Shown one piece after another: positions 29,720-36,163 of a stretch of 36,511 nucleotides of DNA (positions are counted from its first letter, which is position 1; each line of letters starts with the position of its first letter). The position numbers and the translations under genes are program-made. The notes beneath the pieces are model-generated. The model made no database searches. It was not told the origin of the DNA and saw only the letters and a list, made by a program, of their open reading frames with translations. The DNA is from a virus, in IMG/VR virus record IMGVR_UViG_3300017613_003519, positions 1 through 36,511 of that record; one strand, written 5' to 3'.

Positions 29720-30184
29720 TTAAAGTGTTATAAATGCACAATTCGGCATTTTGACTAACACTTCGCCAAGATGTTTCTTTGATGGAAGGCTGATATGAAC
29801 AAAAGATGGGGTGTCATCATCTGCATAATATAAAATCAACTGCCCAAAGGTTTTGGGTCTTTTATCTTTGATCCAGTCAAAAGCATCCCGGGTCAGGAAT
29901 TTATGGCCAATCACCTTGAAGTCACAGGCTGCACTCTCCTGCTTAAACAGGTGGTCACTGGTCCTGGCTCCCCCCACCAGCTTGTTCAAGGGTCTGGATC
30001 TTTTTCCCGATGTGATCAGAACTGGCCAATTAAGCTTGGTTCTTAGGGGTTGGAGAAACAACCTGCAAAGGTAGAAGATTTTAATACAATCTGTTTTGGA
30101 AAAGGTGATTTCCCTGGCCAGATTGGGAAATTCATCAGAAACCCCGAATTCAGTCAGGTCAAAATTTTCGGTAATATCGCCCAA
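29720..30184 (-). CDS. Peptidase M15-like murein hydrolase, endolysin candidate
   Basis: The 154-residue protein has the signature of M15 zinc D,D-/L,D-peptidases. SGKRSRPLNKLVGGARTSDH (about 58-77) continues to ACDF, matching S-x-H plus a zinc Asp, here with a three-residue insertion between His and Asp. FGQLILYY follows, then FVHISL with the third zinc His. The enzyme should cut peptide crosslinks or stems in peptidoglycan and is the only murein-hydrolase candidate seen. No signal peptide is visible, so export would need a holin or entry with the virion. The start must be TTG at 30184: an in-frame stop lies two codons upstream, and AAGAGAA precedes it. It overlaps the upstream gene by 26 nt. 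Confidence 0.8.
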   Translation of the reverse strand: MGDITENFDLTEFGVSDEFPNLAREITFSKTDCIKIFYLCRLFLQPLRTKLNWPVLITSGKRSRPLNKLVGGARTSDHLFKQESAACDFKVIGHKFLTRDAFDWIKDKRPKTFGQLILYYADDDTPSFVHISLPSKKHLGEVLVKMPNCAFITL

Positions 30185-30347
30185 ATTTTAATTCTCTTAG
30201 CCTGTTAATTTCTCTCAGGTGCCAATCACGGTCTTTGTAGTGCCATTTCCCACCAGGTTTCCCCTTGGGTTCTGGCCCTGGGGGATAAACTTTGACCATG
30301 ACCTTCTGCCCATTTATTTCCACTTCTTTTTCTTCATAAGCCAACAT
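30159..30347 (-). CDS. Hypothetical protein, first gene of the late arm, 62 aa
   Basis: The frame is open from GTG at 30356, but ATG at 30347 gives a natural product. It begins MLAYEEKEVEINGQKVMVKV, a likely beta hairpin, followed by a basic Pro/Gly loop (PGPEPKGKPGGKWHYKDRD) and a helix (LREINRLRELKFGRYYRKF). The choice between the two starts is not decided by a clear ribosome site. It is the first gene leftward from the divergent control region. Function unknown; the KWHYKDRDW aromatic-basic stretch suggests nucleic-acid or membrane contact. Confidence 0.6.
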   Translation of the reverse strand: MLAYEEKEVEINGQKVMVKVYPPGPEPKGKPGGKWHYKDRDWHLREINRLRELKFGRYYRKF

Positions 30348-30627
30348 ATTGATCACTTCATCAAGCTTGTTACTTAATAGCTATACAGCTTGAAATACGT
30401 TATCTTATAAATGAAACCAAACTGAATAGTTGTTATGTGATTAAATAAATTTAACTTGAAAAGAATTATTTTTCTTTTTTTTGGAAGGGATTCTCAAGGG
30501 AAACCTTTTTTTTCTTTTTGTCAAGCAAAATACTTTTTTTTTCTTCTGCTGCCCTTAAAACCAGCGCACAACTTGGCATTTTGCAACTTTATATTGCACT
30601 ATCAGTTGAAAAAGAGTAGAAAATGAC
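30348..30627. promoter_or_regulatory. Divergent control region with three T tracts
   Basis: This gap, bounded by the starts of the two oppositely directed arms, is very AT-rich and holds no convincing gene. It contains three long T tracts on the plus strand (30469-30482, 30506-30519 and 30534-30545, each T5 to T9 with a single C), which suggests bent or easily melted DNA. TATATT occurs at 30590-30595, 33 nt before the PP-loop gene. No good -35 is found for it, so exact promoters are not assigned. It is the natural site for early and late promoters and is also a candidate replication origin. Confidence 0.5.
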
Positions 30628-31428
30628 ATGGCTGAAGTTGTAAATGTTCTTTCTTTGGGGGCTGGTGTTCAGTCATCTGCCCTGCTTTTGATGTTCCATC
30701 ATGGGGAAATCACCCCACCCCTTGACTTTGCGGTTTTTGCCGATACCCAATGTGAACCAGCCTACGTTTATGAATGGCTTGCCAACCTAAAGGCAATTGT
30801 TGAACCCAAAATCCCCATCCTAATTGGAACTAGGGGAAACCTGGCTGATGACTTCCTAAATTCACCCACTAAGACAAACTACCTTCCAATCCCTTTATGG
30901 GGGGTCAAAGATGATGATGGGGGCAAAGGCTTGGGCCATAGACAATGCACAAAGGAATATAAGATTGAAGTTGTGCAAAAAGTTATCCGACAAAAACTTG
31001 GCTATAAGCCTGGGCAATGGATGAAGCATGAAATTCATCTGAATATCGGCATATCCATTGATGAAGCCACCAGAATGCGCATGAGCAGGTTCCACAACCA
31101 AATGAATGTCTACCCATTGATTGAAGCCAGCACATCCAGGCATGGCTGCAGGGAATACATTAAAAGCCTAAATATCGGCACCCCACCCCGATCAGCCTGC
31201 TGGCTTTGCCCATTTAGGTCCAATCAGGAATGGCTGGATATGAAACAAAATGATCCTGAATCTTTTCAAAAGGCTGTTAAATGGGATGAAAGAATAAGGC
31301 ACCATCAAAAGGGGGTGACAAAATTTGTCCATTCTGAATATGTCCCCCTGTCAGATGCCAACCTTGAAGATGATTCCAGCCAATTAGACCTATTCCAAAA
31401 CGATTGCCAGGGAATGTGCGGGGTATAA
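30628..31428 (+). CDS. PP-loop ATPase, PAPS-reductase-like
   Basis: The 266-residue protein has the PP-loop LSLGAGVQSSALLL (about 8-21), a variant of the SGGxDS loop of nucleotide alpha-hydrolases, and DFAVFADTQCEPAYVYEWL (33-51). It also has RQCTKEYKIEVV (105-116) and a C-terminal CWLCPFRSNQEW (191-202). Its cysteines (C42, C107, C174, C191, C194, C260, C264) could bind an iron-sulfur cluster, as in some PAPS-reductase and tRNA-thiolation enzymes. The family activates a substrate with ATP or uses PAPS. In a phage it may change nucleotides or tRNA, reduce sulfur, or counter host defence; the substrate is unknown. It is the first gene of the rightward arm and is sealed by its own terminator. 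Confidence 0.75.
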   Translation: MAEVVNVLSLGAGVQSSALLLMFHHGEITPPLDFAVFADTQCEPAYVYEWLANLKAIVEPKIPILIGTRGNLADDFLNSPTKTNYLPIPLWGVKDDDGGKGLGHRQCTKEYKIEVVQKVIRQKLGYKPGQWMKHEIHLNIGISIDEATRMRMSRFHNQMNVYPLIEASTSRHGCREYIKSLNIGTPPRSACWLCPFRSNQEWLDMKQNDPESFQKAVKWDERIRHHQKGVTKFVHSEYVPLSDANLEDDSSQLDLFQNDCQGMCGV

Positions 31429-31471
31429 AAAACCCCCCAGAACTAGTCCATAGAACCTTCCGGGGGGCTTT
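31429..31471 (+). terminator. Probable intrinsic terminator after the PP-loop gene
   Basis: Directly after the stop, AAA-CCCCCC (31433-31438) pairs with GGGGGG (31462-31467) and then TTT, across a 23-nt loop and one mismatch. The flanking A and T runs make it usable on both strands, although the T stretch is short (CTTTGAATTTG). It separates the single PP-loop gene from the rest of the rightward operon. Confidence 0.6.
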
Positions 31472-31477
31472 GAATTT

Positions 31478-31513
31478 GCTTATTATAGGCTAGGCCGTGA
31501 ACCTATAATAAGC
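31478..31513. promoter_or_regulatory. Perfect 12-bp inverted repeat, operator or hairpin
   Basis: GCTTATTATAGG (31478-31489) and CCTATAATAAGC (31502-31513) are exact reverse complements around a 12-nt centre. Each arm, read on its own strand, contains TATAAT. The symmetry and lack of a following T run point to a protein-binding site or a stabilising RNA hairpin. The two helix-turn-helix genes downstream are candidate binders. Confidence 0.7.
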
Positions 31514-31551
31514 CCTATCACCATGGCTGCTTGCCAACCTTTTAACAATAA

Positions 31552-31566
31552 TGACACAGGGTGTCA
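31552..31566. promoter_or_regulatory. Operator-like palindrome TGACAC-AGG-GTGTCA
   Basis: Two perfect 6-bp arms with a 3-nt centre form a 15-bp dyad typical in size of Cro/CI-class operators. It lies about 60 nt upstream of a TATAAT element and 104 nt before the next gene. Binding by the XRE-like protein is inferred only from context. Confidence 0.45.
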
Positions 31567-31598
31567 ACAAATAATCCACAACCCTGACAACTTTCCCC

Positions 31599-31633
31599 TT
31601 GACTGGTCCGATAAATAAGATTAGTCCTATAAT
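31599..31633 (+). promoter_or_regulatory. Candidate promoter of the second rightward operon
   Basis: A consensus TATAAT (31628-31633) lies 36 nt before the next gene. The nearest TTGACT (31599-31604) is 23 nt upstream, too far for a standard sigma-70 spacer, so it may need an activator or use another -35. TAGTC repeats flank the -10 box (31622-31626 and 31635-31639). Confidence 0.4.
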
Positions 31634-31669
31634 ATAGTCTATTAAAACAAACCAAGAAAGGGACAAATT

Positions 31670-32431
31670 ATGGGAAATTTAAAGATGACAGAATTTAAGG
31701 GTTTTAAAATTGGTGAAATTGTGCGGTATAAATCCAACAGTTGTTGGGATGACTTTTTTGGGGTCATCACCAATTTCACTGACATGAACAAAATTCAACT
31801 CCGAGTAACCCATGAAGTTTGTTGGGATCGAATTGGGGCTGAAGAAGGGCTTGATGTTTATGATGAAGCCAAATGGGAAGCAGGGCTTTGGCTGAAGGCT
31901 GTCCCTGGAAACGGATTCAAAATGTCCTATGTCCCCCATCTGATTCATAAGGTTGACTTTGATGCCATCATGGATGACTTTTCCAAATCAAACACCCCCA
32001 AAAAAAGAAATGCTGCCCTGGGCTACAAGGTGGCCGATTGCAAAAGAAGGGTCTGGGTTGGCCCTGGCCCAAAACACAAAATGATGCCTGGCAAAAAATT
32101 TAAGCCCCTTTTTTTGATTGTTCTGCTTTGTCTTAGCCTGGGCTGTGCCCATGCAGACTGGATGATTCGGGAACATACCACCCCCCCATCAGGTGGGGTC
32201 ATCAGGTGGGGTCATGGCCCCAAGGGCTGGATCAGAAGAAGGGATGCCCACAGAGAAATGGGCAAATACTGCAAGCCAGCCAAAGCCCAAATCTTGGCTG
32301 AATACATGCTTGATGGCCCAACCCAGATGGCAAAGCCTTTGTATTATACCACCCCAAGGGGAATCACCATTCCCATGGGGGGTGGCCAAAGCAGGGTGAA
32401 ATATACCTATTTTGAATTTGTTTGCCGATAG
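31670..32431 (+). CDS. Hypothetical protein with internal signal-peptide-like segment, 253 aa
   Basis: ATG follows AAAGGGA. Residues 1 to about 135 look cytoplasmic (FKGFKIGEIVRYKSNSCWDD, then VPHLIHKVDFDAIMDDFSKS). At 138-162 there is an MMPGKKFKPLFLIVLLCLSLG stretch followed by CAHA, a clear signal-peptide pattern with an AHA-D cleavage site. The rest is basic and Gly/Pro-rich, ending RVKYTYFEFVCR. The frame could encode one protein with a central membrane helix or two products, the second starting at ATG 32081 or 32084 and secreted; no ribosome site is visible there. A 13-bp tandem duplication lies in the C-terminal half. No family recognised. Confidence 0.65.
   Translation: MGNLKMTEFKGFKIGEIVRYKSNSCWDDFFGVITNFTDMNKIQLRVTHEVCWDRIGAEEGLDVYDEAKWEAGLWLKAVPGNGFKMSYVPHLIHKVDFDAIMDDFSKSNTPKKRNAALGYKVADCKRRVWVGPGPKHKMMPGKKFKPLFLIVLLCLSLGCAHADWMIREHTTPPSGGVIRWGHGPKGWIRRRDAHREMGKYCKPAKAQILAEYMLDGPTQMAKPLYYTTPRGITIPMGGGQSRVKYTYFEFVCR
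32187..32212 (+). repeat. 13-bp perfect tandem duplication inside a coding frame
   Basis: CATCAGGTGGGGT occurs twice in a row (32187-32199 and 32200-32212), directly after a run of seven C residues. Because 13 is not a multiple of three, loss of one copy would shift the frame of the secreted-like domain. Confidence 0.9.
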
Positions 32432-32462
32432 TCTCTTTTTTTGTTGCAATCTATTTAATCAG

Positions 32463-32693
32463 ATGTTAGGCAATGGGTTCATGGAATTTAGAAGAAGAAA
32501 CACAGTTCTTCAGGATTGCCACAGGAAAAAGGCCATCCAGCTTTGGGTTGATTATGCCTTGACCGGGGAACAAATTGGAATGCGCCTTGGGATTAGCAAA
32601 TTCCATGCAAATACGATTATTCGGGAATACAAGAAAGGATTGATCGATAAAAATGGATGTGCAAAAAAAATTAAGAAAAATAGTAAACCGTAA
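32463..32693 (+). CDS. Small helix-turn-helix DNA-binding protein
   Basis: The frame is open from TTG at 32412, but that start overlaps the upstream gene; ATG at 32463 (76 aa) or ATG at 32481 (70 aa, with GGCAATGGG in front) is more natural. The core HRKKAIQLWVDYALTGEQIG and then MRLGISKFHANTIIREY is a helix-turn-helix of the sigma-4/homeodomain-like type, followed by a Lys-rich end. It probably regulates transcription in the early arm. Its 3' end overlaps the XRE-like gene by 41 nt. Confidence 0.65.
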   Translation: MLGNGFMEFRRRNTVLQDCHRKKAIQLWVDYALTGEQIGMRLGISKFHANTIIREYKKGLIDKNGCAKKIKKNSKP

Positions 32694-32853
32694 ATCAGGC
32701 AGCCTTTATGCCTTTTGCAAACAAACTGGAATGCGCCTTTCCACCGTTGCTTCTATTAAAAATCCCAACCTTTCCACCATCTGCAAACTAGCCCAGGGCC
32801 TATCCATGCACCCCTGGAAACTGGTGCAGCTATTATTGAAAGGGGATAAATGA
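32653..32853 (+). CDS. XRE/Cro-like transcriptional regulator
   Basis: The 66-residue product is basic at its N-terminus (MDVQKKLRKIVNRK). It carries a lambda-repressor-type helix-turn-helix: SLYAFCKQTGMRLSTVASIK as the two helices, then NPNLSTICKLAQGLSMHPWKLV as the conserved following helices. The size fits Cro-like proteins without a dimerisation/cleavage domain. It may bind the inverted repeats at 31478-31513 or 31552-31566. A following gene begins inside its stop codon (ATGA). Confidence 0.8.
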   Translation: MDVQKKLRKIVNRKSGSLYAFCKQTGMRLSTVASIKNPNLSTICKLAQGLSMHPWKLVQLLLKGDK

Positions 32854-33038
32854 CTGAACAGGATGCAATAAAAGAACTTCTGGCCATACTTATTGCCCAC
32901 AACCCATCCACCTGGTTTGACAAAAATGTTCAGTTTTTAATGGAAAAACTGGGTTATGAAGTTGCTGGCCGTTTAACCAAAAAACCCAAAAAGGAAATTG
33001 ATGATGAAAAAATATACGCTGAACTTAAACCTTGGTAG
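32850..33038 (+). CDS. Hypothetical small protein, 62 aa
   Basis: ATG overlaps the XRE stop by 4 nt with GAAAGGGG upstream. The helical product starts MTEQDAIKELLAILIAHNP and has a basic middle (GRLTKKPKKEIDDEK) and AELKPW at the end. No known motif. Translation with the regulator suggests an accessory role in the same switch or a small inhibitor, which is inference only. Confidence 0.6.
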   Translation: MTEQDAIKELLAILIAHNPSTWFDKNVQFLMEKLGYEVAGRLTKKPKKEIDDEKIYAELKPW

Positions 33039-33051
33039 GCATGGAAGAATC

Positions 33052-33150
33052 ATGCAAACCATAGTTAAGGCAGATTATTATTCCACCCTGGTGGAAATTG
33101 GTTTGCTTGGAATTTTTGTGTTGATTATCGTTTTAGCCCTTAACCTATAG
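33052..33150 (+). CDS. Tiny single-pass membrane protein, 32 aa
   Basis: ATG at 33052 lies 6 nt after GGAAG. The product has a short polar start (MQTIVKADYYSTLVE) and one hydrophobic helix of about 16 residues (IGLLGIFVLIIVLALN) to the end. It fills the gap between two clear genes on the same strand and is too short for standard gene callers. Function unknown; small phage membrane proteins often act in lysis timing or exclusion. Confidence 0.45.
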   Translation: MQTIVKADYYSTLVEIGLLGIFVLIIVLALNL

Positions 33151-33162
33151 GAGACACCCCCC

Positions 33163-33387
33163 ATGTTTTCTGAACCCCAACCCATTGCCCTGAAGAAAGT
33201 TTATTACATGGATATTGTTGACCCTGTTAGGCTGCAGGAACTGCACAAACAAGCCCTGAAAAATTTGCGCCAAACGGAAGAAGCCCTGATGAACAAAAGG
33301 GATGAAAATCTAAGGCTAAAAGATGAAAAAATGCAGATGGTTTCTTATGTGGAAGATTTGCTTCAGATGCTGAAGAATCTTCTTTGA
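33163..33387 (+). CDS. Coiled-coil protein, 74 aa
   Basis: The ATG follows GGAGACACCCCCC. The first 20 residues are mixed (MFSEPQPIALKKVYYMDIVD); the rest is a charged helix with heptad pattern (LHKQALKNLRQTEEALMNKR, DENLRLKDEKMQM), probably dimerising. Just before and just after this gene the same GACACCCCCCATGT string surrounds an ATG. Function unknown; it sits directly before the candidate annealing protein. Confidence 0.65.
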   Translation: MFSEPQPIALKKVYYMDIVDPVRLQELHKQALKNLRQTEEALMNKRDENLRLKDEKMQMVSYVEDLLQMLKNLL

Positions 33388-33419
33388 CCCAAAACCCCCA
33401 AAACGAAAGGACACCCCCC

Positions 33420-34619
33420 ATGTCAAAAGAAAAACCCCAAGCACTGGAAAGAAGGGAATTCCCCCGAGAAATCCAAACCACTGACCAGGGCAGGCAAACC
33501 CTGGAACAAGCCAAAAGACAACAGATTGAACTAAGACAATACTGCTTTGAAATCCTGCAGCCAGGGACAGACTTTGGCATCATCCCTGGGACAGAACGCA
33601 AAATAAAAGACAAGGATGGAAAGGAAACCATAAAAGCCAAAAAGGTTCTGCTAAAACCAGGGGCTGAAAGGTTGTGTCAGTTCCTGAAACTATACCCCAG
33701 GTTTCAACCCATGACCAAAATTGAAATTTTTGATCCTGCCAAACCCCTTTTCCATTATCAATATGAATGCCAATTGTTTCACATGCAATCAGGTCATATT
33801 GTTGGCACAGGCATTGGGTCCTGCAATTCCATGGAATCCAAATACAGGTGGCGAGCTGCCAAGCAGAAATGTCCATCCTGTGGAGCTGAGTGCCTTAAAA
33901 TAAGCAAATTCCCGGATAAGAAGACCAATGACAAGGGTTTTTATTGTTATGCCAAAATTGGGGGTTGTGGGGCACAGTTTCACAGCACTGATGAAAGAAT
34001 CACATCCCAAGAAACTGGCAAAGTTCCCAATCCAGATCCCTTTGATCAGATCAATACCATTGATAAGATGGCCCAGAAAAGATCCCTTTTGGCTGCAGTT
34101 CTAATCACTGCAGGGGTCAGTGAATATTTTACCCAGGACATGGAAGATTTTGGGGATGTGGACACATCAACAGGTGAAGTAAAGGATGGGCAGGTGGATA
34201 AGGCGGATCAGGGCAAAGGGGGTGCCCCTTCTGAACCAGGGACACCTGCCCATCCTGTTTCTGGACCCCCGGAAGATGACATTCCAACAGATTGGCCAGA
34301 AGAAGAAATTCAGGACAGGGCTGGCATGGAAAAGGCTGCAAAAGAAGCCAAATCCAAGCCCAAAAAGCAGGGGAAATACACCAAATTCCAGGCTGAAAAC
34401 ATCAAATCAGGGTGCAGAAGGACAGCACAGCAGCTTGGGGTCCTGGATAAAAAACTGGGCAAGGATGGGGCTTTCAAATCCATGATGCAAAATTCAGATG
34501 TTCTTTTTCACCATATTGATCTGGCTGAAACGGATGAACAGATTGCCAAATTGGAAAAAGCCACAGCCTTTGGGGAAAAAATGATCCAAAAAATCAGCAT
34601 CAAAAAGGGGGATGGATAA
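33420..34619 (+). CDS. Zinc-ribbon protein, candidate single-strand annealing recombinase
   Basis: ATG at 33420 follows AAAGGACACCCCCC and is preferred over TTG at 33384, giving 399 residues. The first 240 are conserved in style with a phage and mobile-element family: LQPGTDFGIIPGT (46-58), LLKPGAERLC, GTGIGSCNSMESKYRWR (129-145) and a zinc ribbon with C151/C154 and C176/C183. MAQKRSLLAAVLITAGVSEYFTQD (217-240) ends the core. A polar linker and a Lys-rich C-terminus follow. I believe this family may be Rad52/ERF-like annealing proteins, but the link is from memory of the motifs and context with RusA and a nuclease, not a proof. Confidence 0.6.
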   Translation: MSKEKPQALERREFPREIQTTDQGRQTLEQAKRQQIELRQYCFEILQPGTDFGIIPGTERKIKDKDGKETIKAKKVLLKPGAERLCQFLKLYPRFQPMTKIEIFDPAKPLFHYQYECQLFHMQSGHIVGTGIGSCNSMESKYRWRAAKQKCPSCGAECLKISKFPDKKTNDKGFYCYAKIGGCGAQFHSTDERITSQETGKVPNPDPFDQINTIDKMAQKRSLLAAVLITAGVSEYFTQDMEDFGDVDTSTGEVKDGQVDKADQGKGGAPSEPGTPAHPVSGPPEDDIPTDWPEEEIQDRAGMEKAAKEAKSKPKKQGKYTKFQAENIKSGCRRTAQQLGVLDKKLGKDGAFKSMMQNSDVLFHHIDLAETDEQIAKLEKATAFGEKMIQKISIKKGDG

Positions 34620-34852
34620 TGGCAAAAAAAGTATTCGATTATTCCACCCAGGGGGACATCATCATTGAAGAACCCCGGTGCTGGTTCCACCCAGTCACCC
34701 CTGTTGAAGTTGCGATTGCCCAAAAAGAATCCCCCTATATGTCTTATGATGAAATTTTGGATGAAGAAGCATTTGATGAAGCCTGGGCCAATAAACCAAT
34801 CACCAAAGGGAAAAAGGATGTGCCCCTTTGGAAATTAAGGGAAAAAGAATGA
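34619..34852 (+). CDS. Hypothetical acidic protein, 77 aa
   Basis: ATG shares one base with the preceding stop (TAATG), so translation is coupled to the zinc-ribbon protein. The protein has DIIIEEPRCWFHPVTPVEVA, then an acidic SYDEILDEEAFDEAWANKP and a basic tail. A partner or regulator of the upstream protein is possible. No known motif. Confidence 0.6.
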   Translation: MAKKVFDYSTQGDIIIEEPRCWFHPVTPVEVAIAQKESPYMSYDEILDEEAFDEAWANKPITKGKKDVPLWKLREKE

Positions 34853-35397
34853 CCATTCAAGAATCAATTGAACAAGCAAAGAAACTGATTAAAACAGTCA
34901 ACGGGGATGGGCTTTGGGATCAGCACCTAGCCTTCCTGCCCCATGTTCGGTTCAAGCTGAAAAGGAAGTTCTTTGACTTCTTCCCCACCCATACCACCAC
35001 CTGGGCACCAGACAGGATTGATCTTTCCCATAATTGGCTTGACTGGAAATATGAAAAACGCCCAGGGCAATGGGAACCCAATGTTTCAGGACATGGAAGT
35101 GTCCTGCTGCATGAATTACGCCATGCCATTCAAAGGGCTGGCTTCCCCAACAAACTTTATTCCACTAAATATGTGTTTCACCATTCCTTCAGGTTTTGGC
35201 TTGAACAGGAAGCATACAGAGAAAATTTGGTTTTCAGAATCCGATTAGGCCAAGTTAAAATGCACAACCTTTTTAATTATATTCAGGTTCTTTGTGCCAG
35301 AAATATTGATGGCCATTTTCTGCCCAAGAAATACTGGCAGACCTGCCATGATGACCTTCTGGTTGTGGCTAACAAGGAAATGAAAAATGATCACTGA
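34849..35397 (+). CDS. HExxH (gluzincin-like) protein, 182 aa
   Basis: ATG at 34849 overlaps the upstream stop (ATGA) with AAGGGAAAAAG before it, and is preferred over TTG at 34828. The protein has HGSVLLHELRHAIQRAGF with H88, E89 and H92, then FWLEQEAYRENL with E119 or E121, a zinc gluzincin pattern. The N-terminal WDQHLAFLPHVRFKLKRKFF and IDLSHNWLDW segments are otherwise unfamiliar. No signal peptide is present, so it acts in the cytoplasm, on a host or phage target. It is unlike the HExxH lipoprotein at 837-1292 in the rest of its sequence. Confidence 0.65.
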   Translation: MTIQESIEQAKKLIKTVNGDGLWDQHLAFLPHVRFKLKRKFFDFFPTHTTTWAPDRIDLSHNWLDWKYEKRPGQWEPNVSGHGSVLLHELRHAIQRAGFPNKLYSTKYVFHHSFRFWLEQEAYRENLVFRIRLGQVKMHNLFNYIQVLCARNIDGHFLPKKYWQTCHDDLLVVANKEMKNDH

Positions 35398-35635
35398 TGC
35401 AATTTGCGATATTTGCCAGGATAAAAAGGTGCATATTGTTGTCTGGGCGGATGAAGGGGCTTATCTTCTTTGCAAAAGATGTGCAAAAGATCAGCCTGAC
35501 ATCATAGCCAGGGGGCTGGACAATGCAGCCCCTGCACCTTCCCAGACCCTGCTTAATAAAACATTGGATGAAACTTCCATTAAAATTGCTGCCCTTTGTG
35601 GGCATAAATTTGAACCAAGGGGTGGTGAAAATTAA
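35387..35635 (+). CDS. Small zinc-binding protein, 82 aa
   Basis: CDIC at residues 7-10 and CKRC about 20 residues later form a likely four-cysteine zinc site. The middle is acidic and Pro/Ala-rich, and the C-terminus has ALCGHKFEPRGG, possibly a fifth ligand. It overlaps the upstream HExxH gene by 11 nt. A DNA- or protein-binding adaptor is plausible; family unknown. Confidence 0.65.
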   Translation: MITDAICDICQDKKVHIVVWADEGAYLLCKRCAKDQPDIIARGLDNAAPAPSQTLLNKTLDETSIKIAALCGHKFEPRGGEN

Positions 35636-36163
35636 ATGCTGATTTATTTAAGCCAGCACCAAAGAAACAAGGCCGAACTTGCAGGGGAAAATCTAGAAAA
35701 ACATTTCCGGGAAACTGGCAGGGATAAAATCAGGATTGACAACAGGAAGCCCAGGTTTGAACAAAGCATCCTGGCTGAAATGGCCATTGCCCACCTGCTT
35801 GGGGTCCCCTATTCACCCCCCCAGGGGGTGGTGCCAGATGAAGGGTTTGACCTGATTTATAATGATTTTAAAATTGAAGTGAAATCCACTGAATATCCCA
35901 GGGGCTTCCTGATTATGACCAACCCATTCACAGCAGATTTTGCCACCATGGTGCATGTTGAAATGGGCAAACCCTATGTCAAATTTGTTGGCTGGATCAC
36001 CAGGGAAGATTTCAAAAAAAGAAAAAGACCATTTACCAAAGGCACCACTGTGAACCCATCAGTGCCAGCCATTGCCCTAAGCCACCCAAGAAAATTCAAA
36101 GCAGAATTGGACAGCCAAAAAATCAACGTGCAGCAAACTTTTGAAAGGTTAGCCCATGCCTAA
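35636..36163 (+). CDS. PD-(D/E)XK-type nuclease
   Basis: The 175-residue protein shows the catalytic layout of the superfamily. A helix has AEMAIAHLLG with E48, DEGFDLIYNDFK has D72, and IEVKST has E81 and K83, with a following beta strand (GFLIMTNPF). The KFVGWITREDFKKRK end is basic and could bind DNA. Such proteins include restriction-like, repair and phage exonuclease enzymes; the substrate cannot be assigned. ATG follows the upstream TAA directly. Context with RusA and the candidate annealing protein points to recombination or genome processing. Confidence 0.75.
   Translation: MLIYLSQHQRNKAELAGENLEKHFRETGRDKIRIDNRKPRFEQSILAEMAIAHLLGVPYSPPQGVVPDEGFDLIYNDFKIEVKSTEYPRGFLIMTNPFTADFATMVHVEMGKPYVKFVGWITREDFKKRKRPFTKGTTVNPSVPAIALSHPRKFKAELDSQKINVQQTFERLAHA

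Noticed and set aside
30506-30519. Intrinsic terminator on the plus strand before the T8 tract
   Set aside because: Only a 4-bp stem (AAGG/CCTT) precedes the tract, and no gene on that strand ends upstream of it.
30348-30627. tRNA or other structured RNA gene in the divergent gap
   Set aside because: No cloverleaf, conserved T-loop or strong stem was visible in this AT-rich stretch.
30628-31428. Complete Dnd-type DNA phosphorothioation system
   Set aside because: Only a DndC-like PP-loop protein is present; no DndA, DndB, DndD or DndE partner is seen nearby.
31604-31633. Standard sigma-70 promoter using TTGACT and TATAAT
   Set aside because: The spacer is 23 nt, well beyond the usual 16-18, so only the -10 element is reported as a candidate.
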